A stretch of DNA of 64,000 nucleotides, from assembly GCA_025403435.1 (NCBI GenBank), contig CM046348.1, positions 10,906,606 to 10,970,605 of the forward strand, written 5' to 3'. The notes below the pieces were generated by a model that saw only the letters and a program-made list of their open reading frames with translations, did no database searches and was not told where the DNA came from. Below are positions 12,701-24,169 of this stretch, piece after piece. Positions within the stretch are counted from its first letter, which is position 1. Every line of letters begins with the position of its first letter. A program made the translations under genes and the position numbers. The DNA is from Artocarpus heterophyllus. Lineage: Eukaryota; Streptophyta; Magnoliopsida; Rosales; Moraceae.

Positions 12701-15064
12701 TCTCATCAGATTGGCTATCTCGATTACATCAAGAAGAGAGGTTTCGCAACCTGCCATATATGGTCTTGCCCTCCTTCAAAGGGAGACGACTTCTTTTTCC
12801 ATTGCCATCCAGAGGCTCAGAAAATACCAAAGCCTGACAAGCTGCAAAAATGGTTTGTTTGTCTCTTTGCTTCTTAATGTTGTCTATGTGTGTCTTGCTT
12901 TTTTACACTCACCTGTATGAGTTTTGTGTTAACTTCTTCAAACATGTGCAGGTATCACTCAATGTTAAGAAAAGCAGAAGATGAAGAAATTGTGGTCAAT
13001 TATACTAATCTATATGATCACCTTTTTATAACAACCGGAGAAGCTAAATGCAAGATAACAGCGGCTCGTGTGCCTTATTTTGATGGAGACTACTGGTCTG
13101 GATCAATTGAGAATGCTGTCAAGGTTGTCAAAGAGGAAAACAAGGAAAATCCCAAAAATAAGACGAAGCAAACAACAAAGACATCTTTGAGAGTCATGGG
13201 ACAGACAAATTCATCAAATGTTGCCACTGAAGATACTTTACTGATGGAGAAGGTTAGTTTTTCCTTCAATCCACATCTACAACTCTCACGCTGAATTTGT
13301 TGATAGGTTAGATAGTTATCCCTTGTTCAAAAGATATATCTCTGGTGCTAATGGGGCCTTGAGAAATCCTTTGTGATAAAACTGATGTGCATATTTTTAT
13401 TTACTAACGTTTTTTTTTTTTCTCATATCTTTTGAGCAGCTGAGAGAGTCCATTTTACCTTGCAAAAAGAACTTTATGTTAATCCACTTGCAGTTTGTTT
13501 GCACGTGTTGTGGCGAACCAATATTATCCGGGAAGCGATGGTTTTGCAATCAGTGCAGAAATTTTAATCTATGTGAAATGTAATTCTCTCTCAAACTTTT
13601 CACGTTCTTTAGAATGTTCTCATTCCTCTTTCGCATTTAACACATAATCTAATGTTATGGTACTTGTAACTCGTTTGTTGGTATACAAACGATGATGATT
13701 TAGTAATTGGAATATAACTTGCTTAATTCTTATAAATTGAAAAGATTGCAAATTATTAAGTAATATATATATGCTATTAGGTTTACAGTCTAATTTTGCA
13801 TTCCTTCTATCTCTGTCCCAACCTGCTAACTGCAATTTCTTCTATTATGATAAGCAGCCCAAACAACTTTGATTATGGAGTAATAATATTCTATGTACTC
13901 TTGCAATTTGCATTGCAGATGCCATGATATGGAGCAAGATCTTTATTTAAATGACATGCATACTTCAGTTAGAGGAATACAACATTTGCTCTCTCAGGTG
14001 AATCTCTAATCTTCAAAGTTATTCTCTCCCTATTATGGCATTTTGTACTTATAACGTTCAAAATTTACTAACTTCTAGACTTCCCTTTTCAGGTCTTTGT
14101 GGATGTGACGCTTGAAACCAAGGATGAAGATGTTACATTGGGCAACGAGCTGTTCGAGAATAGGAACAATTTCTTAAGCTTTTGTCGTGACAATCATTAC
14201 CAATTTGATTCGCTTCGCCGGGCTAAGCATTCTTCGATGATAATGCTCCATTATCTTCACCGCCTTGCCGCTCCTGCTGTGGAGACTGGTTCTTGTCACA
14301 TTAATAATTCAACGTCTCAACAACCTTCTGCAGTTAGTCAAGGGGAAAGGGGTGAAGCGGAACTACCGGAAAGATTTGTATGAAATCTTTTGTCCTCCAT
14401 TGTCCTTTTCTAGTAGAGGCTTAATCATATAAGTAGCATCGTCACCTTCCCTTAAAGCATCTAAAAGAGTAGTGCATCCATTTATGCAATTAATAAACTT
14501 ACTCTTAAAAAAGGATAAATCGAAAGCACTTGACAGATAGCTTATGCACACTATTCTTTAGAGCATCGCTAGCCTTTGTAATTTAATTTTGGGAAGTTTC
14601 TATCTCTTTTGGGCCGAATTTGGACAGCTATGAACTAAGGGTTTAAACTCGTGCAGAGAATGAAACTGCTGGAGCTATTACAACACGCAAACCGCTGCCA
14701 AGCAACCAAAGAGGACCCTTGCGGTAACAAACACTGCAACGATATGAAAACTATGTTCAGCCACGCAAAGATGTGCACAGTCAGAATCAATGGTGGTTGT
14801 ACAACATGCGGAAAGGTCTGGTATGCATTGAAGTTACATGCAAAGAGCTGCACAGAAGAGGATTGCCTAGTTCCACGCTGCAGGTATGTTCTCACTTCTT
14901 AGTTCCTCTAGTATCCATCCTAAACGAAACAGATATATGTGCGTGAGTATATATATATATATATTTATAATTATGTAACATTGTATGAACAACAGCTCAA
15001 CTTTGAGTTAACTTTACATCTCTGATTTCACAGGGATCTGAAGAGATTTTCGACATTAAAATGA
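9722..15064 (+). CDS. HAC-like: p300/CBP-type histone acetyltransferase, HAC family (short form)
   Basis: Modelled exons: 9722-9888, 10075-10174, 10337-11221, 11395-11685, 11772-12050, 12164-12292, 12408-12608, 12710-12852, 12952-13252, 13440-13579, 13919-13997, 14093-14377, 14657-14883, 15034-15064. All have GT-AG borders and compatible phases, giving about 1,085 residues; an in-frame stop precedes the ATG at 9,692-9,694. Visible order: variable N-terminus (1-384); Cys-rich PHD-type region (about 395-520, [17 protein letters not shown]); KAT11 catalytic core (about 540-830) with [32 protein letters not shown]; one ZZ-type zinc finger (about 850-905); TAZ2-type finger at the end ([22 protein letters not shown]). 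It would acetylate histones in the nucleus using acetyl-CoA. Arabidopsis HAC1/5/12 proteins are about 1,670-1,700 residues with an N-terminal TAZ1 and a second ZZ; both are missing here. No frameshift was found, so it may be functional. Confidence 0.85.
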
Positions 15065-15380
15065 TAGATTCGCTGAAAAGGCTGCAACTGCAGAAGCCTA
15101 GATGGATGGAAAAGATGACCTGACCGTTGCGTTGCCAAGTTTCATGATGGTCACTAGTTTTCCATCTTTAGCTGGTGAACCATCGAGCTGTCGGAGTTCC
15201 TGCACCAATTGAGGTAAGCCATTTTCTGCATATGCAATTCTTTCCCTCCCTTCCAAACAAACCTGTTTCCGCAGATTAACATTATCGTCCTGGCATCTTT
15301 TGGCAGAGAATCAGAAGGCCAACGATGTGTAAAAAAATGAGTACTTGTAATTTTTTAGCATCTAAATTTTTCTTAATTTT
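15065..15380. other. 3' UTR of the acetyltransferase gene
   Basis: The stretch after the TGA at 15,062-15,064 has balanced composition and contains further GTAAG/CAG pairs, consistent with a spliced or unspliced 3' UTR. No coding potential was recognised. Confidence 0.35.
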
Positions 15381-15384
15381 TTAA

Positions 15385-16050
15385 TAACACGTTGGGAGAC
15401 ATGGAGATGATGAGGGCGTTATGGGGATGTCAACCTGGTTGGGATTCCCTAATACTTTTTCTGATTCCTGTGGCCCGACAACGTTATCAAAAAATAAGAA
15501 GAGTCGAGAGTGGCAGTTTTGATGGTGGAGGGTCAACGTCGCTTTGTCCAGTGAGGACGTGGACATGATTTTGGATAAATTGTCTTAAGCTTTTCCCTTG
15601 CCTGGAACACACAAAAGGGTATGATAATTATTTGTTAATGATTAATGTTTTCCATTGTTATTCACTTTTTCTAACAGTTGCAAGTTGTTTTCCATTGTCA
15701 TTCATCCAGTTTACTCCGATTTCGAGCAAGAGAAATTGTACAATGGAGAAGACTTGAGAACAAACTACAGATCCTACTCCGGATGAAATTCGGATATTGT
15801 GATGCCAACACAGAGGCATCGATTCTTGTTCTGTATGAATATATTTTTTTTTTTTGATATATGAAGATTCGACATATCAATTAAATTGTGTCTGGTTCTT
15901 ATATTCAAGGGATTCTTCTCTTCTTTTTTTGTTAATCATTTCTTTTAGTTTTGGATTTTTTTTTTTTTGGGGCAAATTATGTGTTGTTAGGCAAAAACCA
16001 CAAACGAAGAGACCGCTTGCAAACAAAAAATCAAAGTAAGAATAAAACAA
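15385..16050 (+). repeat. Diverged duplicate A of a gene-like block (partner near 24.17-25.08 kb)
   Basis: Several colinear patches match the region 24,170-25,080: GGTTGGGATTCC / AGTTGGGATTCC; TCAACGTCGCTTTGTCCAGT / TCAACATCGTTTTGTCCACT followed by GAGGAC(G/A)TGGACATG; TTATTCATCCAGTTT-like sequence and GAGCAAGAGAAA / CAGCAGGAGAAA; and a final ATTCAAGGGA(T/C)TC before a T-rich tract. The patches keep order and orientation about 8.8 kb apart. This copy carries stops in all frames I followed, so it is a decayed piece of an unrecognised gene or element. Confidence 0.5.
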
Positions 16051-16841
16051 AAAAAAAAAAGTCATTCTTCCCCACTATGCAACTGTCTACGTGGTTGTGA
16101 TTGCATTGTTATCTGGAAAATTCATTCTTAATCTTTTTTAATTGAGTTTTCCTTCTAATTATATTAGTGTTTCTGTTTATAAATTGGGAAAATTTCAACA
16201 GAGAAAGGCACGTGAGTATCATGTGAGGGGTTGTTGTAACATTTGGGATGTAGTTAATATACTTGGCGCCTATTCATTTTATTGTGGAGGTAAAGGTGTT
16301 CGAGAAAATTAAGCCTCATGCTACTTCTTTAATACAACTAATGTCTTGTATTACATTTTTTAAAACCATTAACCCATTTTTGACATATTATATGTTTTAA
16401 ATTACCTTACAAAAAATCTTACTACTTAACTTTTCTTCTCTTTTTTCCATCTTTATGCTTCACTCTCTTCTCTTCTTTCTCCCGTGTCTCTCTCTTGTCT
16501 TCCTCTTTCTATTTTCGAAAAATAGTATATTTCAAATTTTTTCACCAAAGTGATCGGAATTTCCTAGGGCTTTGAAGTTGATAAGATGACCAATAAGTGA
16601 AAAATCATAAGGCTAACAAAACAGGAAACACATTCTTAAACGTTTTCAAAGGTTTGTACTTCGAGAACTAAAAATGAGATCAACCCAAAATAGAATCCAA
16701 ATTATAGTGTTCAATAGAATCCAAATTACACTGTTTACTTAGGATTCGATAAATCGTTATAGTAGCACGCATCCTAAAGTGAGATATGTTGTCCTTGAAC
16801 TCCTCGAAATCTTTGTCCATCTTCCAACACTTTTTTTCCAC

Positions 16842-17333
16842 ATATGGCTTTTTTAAACTCAAAGTTAAATTTTTGTTTGCAACATCAGTTTTAACTCATT
16901 AATCACAATGCTACAGTATCAAACTCTCACATGTTTTAATTGTGAGAGTATGGCTTTTTTAATCATATGGCTTTTTTAAACTCAAAGTTAAATTTTTGTT
17001 TGCAACATCAGTTTTAACTCATTAATCACAATGCTACAGTATCAAACTCTCACATGTTTTAATTGTGAGAGTATGGCTTTTTTAATCATATGGCTTTTTT
17101 AAACTCAAAGTTAAATTTTTGTTTGCAACATCAGTTTTAACTCATTAATCACAATGCTACAGTATCAAACTCTCACATGTTTTAATTGTGAGAGTATGGC
17201 TTTTTTAATCATATGGCTTTTTTAAACTCAAAGTTAAATTTTTGTTTGCAACATCAGTTTTAACTCATTAATCACAATGCTACAGTATCAAATTCTCATA
17301 TGTTGTAATTTTTAAACTTAAATATGTTTTAAC
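16842..17333. repeat. Tandem array, four units of 123 bp
   Basis: Units start at 16,842, 16,965, 17,088 and 17,211, each with ATATGGCTTTTTTAAACTC, an exact 123-bp period. The first three are essentially identical by eye; the fourth diverges after about 17,290. The unit contains CAATGCTACAGTATCAAACT and CTCACATGTTTTAATTGTGAG, the latter a short inverted repeat. The first part is related to the dispersed CTGTAGCATGTGAGAGC motif found in MITEs elsewhere in the window. Confidence 0.9.
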
Positions 17334-19019
17334 TGATTCTTCAAATGAAAGCTTTTGAACGTGTAAAAGTTGAGAACATTTTCCAAATGACACGCTGTAA
17401 ACGAGCACTCCCACGTGGTAAAGTGAAAAACAAAAAAACAAAACAAAACAAAAACAAACAAAAACAAACAAAAAGAATGGTCTTCAGCCATAAAAGCCCC
17501 TCCCCTCGTACGTTTGAATCATCCCTGTCATGCAAATGAAAGCCTATCAACGGTCTGTATTTGGGAGGCTTTTGATGCTATTGAAGGGATTACATCAAAT
17601 ATTGATGTATGGGTTTACATATCCTACACTGAATTTATGGTTTGTTAGTCGCGTTAGGATTGATGCCCTCTAAGCATTAAATATTGTACATATTATTCAT
17701 GCATTAAATATTGTATATATTATTCATATATTAAATGAAATAACATTTTTTTTGTTTGTTTATGTGTATTATCAATATTTTAATAAACATCAAGAAAATC
17801 TCATAGCTATTAATGTGACTATAAATTTTATATAGTTGTTATATGTTTAAAAATAAAATTTATAGATAATAATCTAAATAGTCCGTAATAATTAATTAAA
17901 TGTTGATATCATTAATTAAATATTACAAGTGTGGTCCAAAATGAAATAATCTTATCTGAACCATTAATGTGGAGAGATTGGATTATATAAGGAGATTATA
18001 TAAAACTAGATCAGATAAATAATAAATCTCTTTAATCTTTTGTTACAAATAGAGTATTTAAATTTATCATAATGATGATCATATATATCGGTTCTATAAC
18101 TTTGCATCTTGAAAACATAATGGAATAAATGGCTGGTAATGATATTAGGTAGATATAGAACCTATCTCTTCCTAATGGAAGTCAGAAAAATAGTTTTCTT
18201 AAGTGATGATTCAAGACTTGAACAATAAAATGTTTATTCATGATAAGATTATAAATTAACTGTTCATTAGAGAATCCCTATAACTCAATGATAAAGATAT
18301 AATAAGAGATGTGTTGTTCATTAGCAGTCATTGGAACTCAAGGATAAACTTGTAATAAGAGAGATGAACAAAAATTGAACCTAACTCTTACTATGAACTA
18401 TATATAGAGGACTAACTATGTAATGATTATATCAATAGAGTACTCGCTATTTTTCTTTGAGTAATTATTATTATAATTTCAAGAGTACAGTTTTAGGTTT
18501 ATAGTAAAATAGCACTAAAACTAATAAATTTGTCAAATTTATTGAAACTTGAATTATAGGTCCATAGGTCCTCAATGTCACTTCTATAACCTTGTATTGG
18601 ATTAAAAGCATAGAATGAATTATGCAAATTTAATTTGGACTGCATATTTCAAATTAATGGTTTCACACTAGAGATATAAATGTGACACTGAAAAATATTT
18701 TCTGTGACACATAATATTATGTGACAAATGTTGTCAAATTTAACTAGCAACAGGTCATTAATTAATTATATTTAATTAATAGATTAGTTAAATATGTTGT
18801 GAATCAATTAATTATATTTAAATAATAAGATTATTTAAATATATTTGATTTTGTTAGATACATGTGTGGTGGGACAACACTATGTCCATGCCACCTTGGA
18901 ATAAAATTAATTAATTAATTTATATTTGAATAAAAGTGATTTATTTAAATATAATACATTTCTATATATATACACACACACACGTACATGAGATGTACGT
19001 GGCTTGTCTTTTAAAATTT
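17334..19019. other. AT-rich intergenic stretch
   Basis: No gene seen. An AAAAC/AAAACAAAC simple repeat lies at 17,427-17,474. The part 17,900-18,700 has some look of a decayed retroelement LTR (short TATATAAGGAGATTATATAA block, later AATAGAGTACTCG), but I found no partner, PBS or coding remnant. Short AT palindromes occur around 18,760-18,850 and a (CA)n patch at 18,970-18,985. Confidence 0.3.
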
Positions 19020-19854
19020 CAAAGAAGAAAAGGGAAGCGTGTGGGTTGCTGCTGGGCCTGTCCTGCGGGCGCTGGGGACGCGGAGTTTGGTGCTCTTGAA
19101 CCTTGGTCACCGAGGGCTAAGTGGCGTGCTAATTTGGGTCTTGGGCTGTGATTGGTTGTCTCTGTTAGCAGTGATGGGTGCTGTGGGTTTTAGATCTCCA
19201 TTTTCCGGCGTCTCTCGTGATGGTTCTAGGCTTCTTCTTTACAATGCGTTGACTGTGAATGGGGGAGTTTTGGTGGTGTCTTTGTGGCGATTTCTTCGAC
19301 TTGCTACTCCTGGATTATGGTGGTGGTGTTTCGATCCTTTTTTGTTGGTTGGGCTGCCGGTGCTTTTGCCTTCTGTTTGTAGTCTGTCTTGGTTTTGTTT
19401 AGTGTTTTAATGTCGTGATGTTTCTTCCACTCTATGTTTTTGTTTGGGTTTGTTTTCCTAGTGTTTCTTTGTAATAACGGAGAAGATCACCCCATTTTCT
19501 TCTTGTTTTTGTGTATCCTTCCTGTAAGAGTTTGTTTTTACAATGTTTGGCTTTCTCTGTGTTTGTAGTCTTTGTGCTACATTACTGTGGCTCTTTAGTT
19601 GTTTTATCCGTCAACTGTTGTGTGCCTTTTAACGAGCGCAATCTGTGTTGTTTGTTCCTGTGCAGAGGCATCCCGTTTATTCAGGCCTTCTCATTTAGTA
19701 AGGCCTCTTGTATACACCCCCACTCTTTGGCATGTGGGTGATTTGATTTTATCCATGGTTTCGGCGTGTATTGTAGGTCATGTCTTGTAATTTAGGGTTT
19801 AAGCGCTTTTGTGTTTCTTTCTTGATTGGAATGAAATCTTATTTAAAAAAAATC
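19020..19854 (+). mobile_element. Possible retroposed sequence with A-tail (LINE/SINE-like 3' end)
   Basis: A GC- and T-rich island begins sharply near 19,030 and ends GGAATGAAATCTTATTTAAAAAAAA at 19,830-19,854, immediately followed by AT-rich sequence. An island of different composition ending in a short A-tail suggests a 5'-truncated non-LTR retroposon. The 123-codon ORF at 19,039-19,410 has no recognisable motif. No flanking target duplication was identified, so this is tentative. Confidence 0.3.
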
Positions 19855-19895
19855 TTCCAAACCATGCATTATGAAGATTGTCTCCAAATATGGCA

Positions 19896-22335
19896 TGTGA
19901 TTCACCCACTACGGGGATAAGTAGGCTGTTTTAATGATTAAAAAAATTAAAATTAATTAAACAATAACTATCTCATGTGTTGAGTACATAGCAGAATTAA
20001 AAAAGTGTGAGGCTAATTTATATTTGTTGTGCCCATAGCTCTTGAAAATAAACAGAAAATAAAAAAAAACTATAAATACAAACCACAATTTTAGTGCAGC
20101 ACCAAATATTAAAATATAGTCATCATCATTATAGTACAATTTCTCAAATAACTTAACACAACCACCACGAAAATAATACGAATCTTATATGGTCTATACG
20201 AGTTACAAATAAACAAAGTTCTTCTAACACGTAATCAACTTTGTAGATACTTATTCCTCGTCAGACAGATTGAACTAAATTCCACATGAGAGATGTAAAT
20301 GTAATAAGGATGAGCATCGACATGCCTAGTAGAGAAAACCATTACTCACCTTAAGGTTTTATTTATTACCACATTAAAATTGCATGGTTAGTTAGTTTTC
20401 ATCATTATTCAGATTATAAGACTTATTATGATCATATTTCGTGGATACCATAGTTAATCATAACCGAATTCCATACATATACATACATACAAATATTATA
20501 ATTCATCATTACTCCTAGGTATCTACGTTCAATAGAATATCACTTAACTCATCGAAACCGAAATGGGCGCACTTGACCACCCTCTAAACATTCCAAGGGT
20601 GTTCCGGTGAGGAGACATCAAGCCCCGAGTCCTTATCAACTCAATTCCTGTACAGTGCGTTCTGAGACTTTCGACCCAAGTGAGCGTCTTCACTTCCCCA
20701 TATTTTACCTTTTAGGATATTCGTGCCCAACGACGTAACCACCGCCCTCTTCATGTCTCATCATTTCTCTATAATCAACCTTTGTTTATAAAGTTAGTTT
20801 TCCTAACTATGCTTTTCAATTTACAACAACATGTGTCAGATTATTATATTCCTCGCTGTACAATACAGGACGAGTTCCACATCATCAAGTTATAGATATA
20901 ACCTTATATATCCAAAATATCATATACAGATCTTGCAACATAAAACAACCAAATTTGAATTTACCAAAACTTCACAAAAGATGAGCAATAGAATCCCTAC
21001 CTTTTTACAAATATCCACTAATAATTTTCAGCTTACACAATTCACCACATAAGCTCCAAGTACGCCGTTATTCTAAAACGTGTAAAATAACCATACTTTA
21101 ACTTAAATCCTAATTTTTAATTATGTCAATTCATCATTTATTTTTATTAGTGTGCCATAATCATTAATGTATTAAAATTGTGAATATAACCTTTTCTAAC
21201 TAAATTTTAGTAAATTATAAAATAACAATGAAATTAAAATATACGAATTTTATTTTGGTAAGAAATATGTGAAAATGAATTTTTAAAATAAATAATACAA
21301 TTTTAAAATATTTATAATTAAAATAATTATAAAGTTTGATATATATAAAATTATTTGAAATTACAACTTGTATAGAAAATTATTTATTATATCCGAACCA
21401 TAAATTATCAAATAACTATCCTTATCCTAGTGGTTTGGCCCCTTTTTACTTATTCCTAAGGATGGGGGTCCGAATCCTATCTAAAGCTTCTTTTTATTGA
21501 ATTTCTGTATGGGAAAACAACATGTCGTTTTCTTGGGAAGAACGACAAGTAGTTTTGTGAAAACGACATATCATTTTTCACCTAGGAATTCTTCACAGAG
21601 AGCCCTTAATCCTAATTCTAAGCTTTTTACTCAAATACTTAGTTTCTTAACAGCTTTCTAAACATAAAAACTATACATAAACGATATATAATTGTCTCTA
21701 AACATCAAAAATTCCATCCTCATAACTTCAAAGTTCATTTATAACCAAAAGAAAAACATGCTTATAGTTGATTTCTTATGATAACTCAAGTTTAAGAGCA
21801 TCAATTTGAACATACTTTTGAGCATAAAAACGTAAAATTGAAAGATCAAATTCGTTCATAAGATTCTAACCTCGAATCACAACTAGATGAAAGCTTGAAA
21901 TGGCTTCAAAACTGGCTTTAATATGGCTGGGAATTATGGCTATAGAGAGAGCTTGTTGAGTTTTCTTTAGTCCTTTCTCTGGTTTATATCTCAATAGAAA
22001 GGAGGAGAGTGATATGCAGAGGAGAACAAAAGTGGGAGACGTGAGAAGTGATAGAAAGAAGTTGAATTAATAAGGAACAAATAATTGAGGGGGAGGAGAC
22101 AAGACAACAAATCATGGAAGAAAATTGAGAGAAAGAACAAGGGAGTGGATGAGAGGACTTTTTCATGTCTCCTCCAAAGACTTTTGGCAAGAAAATGCCA
22201 AAGTGGCATTTTTGTAAATAAATGGAACTTTCAAGAACAATATGGTAATTTTACATACAACAAAAATTTTAAATTGCCATGTTTTATACATTAAGTTTTT
22301 ATAAAATCACACCTGTTAAAATAACGAGTGTCACA
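19896..22335 (-). repeat. Old solo LTR of the same family as the 54-62 kb element
   Basis: Read on the minus strand, it starts TGTGACACTCGTTATTTTAA at 22,335 and ends near 19,896 in a GGGG...TTCACA-like terminus, matching TGTGACACCCGTTATT and ...TAGGGGCGTTACA of the LTRs at 54,177 and 60,405. The best conserved internal part is 20,500-20,790, the reverse complement of the LTR stretch around 55,320-55,560 (TCAAGCCCCGAGTCC, CATTCCAAGGGTG, GGGCGCACTTGA). It is clearly diverged, somewhat longer, and has no neighbouring PBS or second LTR. Boundaries are approximate. Confidence 0.7.
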
Positions 22336-22790
22336 ATAAATAAACAAATTTATTGGCGACATCATCGATTATCACTGGCGCGTTGCCTGAGACCAGAAAA
22401 TATTGCACTTACGTGTAAATATTGTATTTTTATGTAAATATTAAAAGTTAATGACGACCATGGCATACTTGAGAAGTATTGTATTTATATGTAAGTACAA
22501 AAATTCAACGACAACTTCGTCAAACCTCAAAGGCTGGGAAATACAACATTTACATGTAAATACAAAAATAAACCGACAAATTTGTTGGATATCACCGGTG
22601 CTGCTGATGTCATTGATGGTCGAGAAATATAATATTTACTATAATATTCTAGTAAATACTATATTACATGTAAATATAAAAATTTATCGACAACTCTACT
22701 GGACTTGACCAGCACCAGCACCAGCACCAGCAATGCCACCAACGGTCGGTAAATATAGTATTTACTAATTATACCATATATATACGGTAA
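22336..22790. repeat. Degenerate tandem repeats, about five units
   Basis: Units of roughly 65-110 bp share the order ACAAAAAT(T/A)..CGACAA..T..T, then a GGTC(G)G-AAATA segment, then TATTTACATGTAAATA. Copies can be followed from about 22,340, 22,430, 22,490, 22,560 and 22,670. A short ACCAGC hexamer expansion sits at 22,708-22,731. No coding function is evident. Confidence 0.5.
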
Positions 22791-23256
22791 CATATCTTTA
22801 AAAACCTAAAACAAACCTTAAATCCATTTTTCAAATTATCTTTTATTATCAAATCTTTCTTTTTCTTACATTCTCTCTATGTTACTCCTCAAAAATAAAA
22901 TACTTTTTTCTTTTTTCTTTTTTTTATTTCAAGATCTTCTTCTTTTTTTCATTTCGCACTCTCTCTCCGACTGCTCCTCCATGGATTATCTTTCGCCGAG
23001 TGGCATACTTCAATGACAACGACGTTGAGGAGTTGATAGAATCTAAAAAACTAAAGAAAGGAAGAAACACGATGGAGGAACATAAATGAGATCTAAGATG
23101 GTCGGCTTCAACTCTATGACGGAGGAACGTGGTGAGGACTTCACGATCACAACAAAGCAAGTGTTAGGGAACTAGAGGAGGGAGAGGGACGGGGGAGAGA
23201 GAGGGAGGAGAAGAAGAAAATACTATACCAAAAATGAGGGAAATGACAAATTTTTA

Positions 23257-23843
23257 AACGTGGACGTTGGAATACACATATCTCTACATTAGTATGATAT
23301 TGTCCACTTTGAGCCTAAGTTCTCATAGATTTGCTTTTGGACTTTATTCAAAAGGCCTCATACTAATGGAAATATCTTCTATCCTTATAAACTGATGATT
23401 CTCCCTTTGTGTAGCCAATGTGGGGACATTCTTTCTATGTATAACCAATGTGGAACTTTGGTTGCATTCTTAATAATCCTCCCCTCAAACAAAGGGCCAC
23501 CATTATCCTTATGATTCAAGCCTCCCCTCAAGCCTATTCGTCCATCCTCTCCACCCTAAGGCAACACAAATTTATTGGGGCCCACCACCTTCCTTTGTTC
23601 GACATCTGAGGATTCCATCCACATGATTCGGTCTGGGGCATGGTTCTGATACCACTTGTAAAGACATTAGAATACATATATCTCCACATTAGTATAATAT
23701 TGTCCACTTAAGCCTAAGCCTTGATGAATTTGCTTTTGGTTTTACCCAAAAGGCCTCATACTAATAGAACTATATTTCATCCTTATAAACTAATGATTCT
23801 TCCCATGTGTAGTTAATGTGAGACTTTGATTGCATTCTTAACA
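23257..23843 (-). mobile_element. TRIM: terminal-repeat retrotransposon in miniature
   Basis: Two direct repeats, about 23,257-23,475 and 23,657-23,843, share long colinear stretches (ATTAGTATGATATTGTCCAC, AAAAGGCCTCATACTAATAG, CTTATAAACT). Just inside the right repeat the minus strand reads TGGTATCAGAACC at 23,642-23,654, a Met-type primer-binding site. Just before the left repeat on the minus strand is TTTGAGGGGAGGATTATT, a polypurine-tract-like sequence. LTRs of about 190-220 bp with a core of about 180 bp and no coding capacity define a TRIM. The left LTR has an internal duplication of a TGTGTAGCCAATGTGG-like segment. No target duplication was found. Confidence 0.75.
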
Positions 23844-23846
23844 GCT

Positions 23847-23960
23847 AGTAACTACAATATTTTTAAAACTACAAACATTTTTAAAGCATATTATTTACTT
23901 CAAGTAACTACAATATTTTTAAAACTACAAACATTTTTAAAGCATATTATTTACTTCAAG
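23847..23960. repeat. Tandem duplication of 56 bp
   Basis: AGTAACTACAATATTTTTAA starts at 23,847 and again at 23,903, and the two 56-bp units appear identical through ATTATTTACTTCA. The array directly abuts the TRIM. Confidence 0.9.
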
Positions 23961-24169
23961 AAGTTTTAAAAAAAGTCATTTACTGTAATTTCCTCAATTT
24001 TGGGTTTTCTTTTGTGTTTTTGGGTTATGAAGTCTATTTTTAGGATTTTTGGTTGTTTAAAAATGATGATGTTTCTAAATATGTTATTTCCCTTCCTTTT
24101 ACAAACTTTATGACATTACTTATTAACACTTATCAAATTCTACTATTTGATGCATTTTCTCGTTCTTAA

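Noticed and set aside
16842..17333. CRISPR-like repeat array
   Set aside because: Contiguous 123-bp tandem units without unique spacers, in a plant nuclear genome. The 22-bp LTR arrays are likewise ordinary tandem repeats.
19039..19410. 123-codon ORF rich in Leu, Val and Trp
   Set aside because: No recognisable motif; lies in a GC/T-rich island that looks like a truncated retroposon, and there is no splice or regulatory context.
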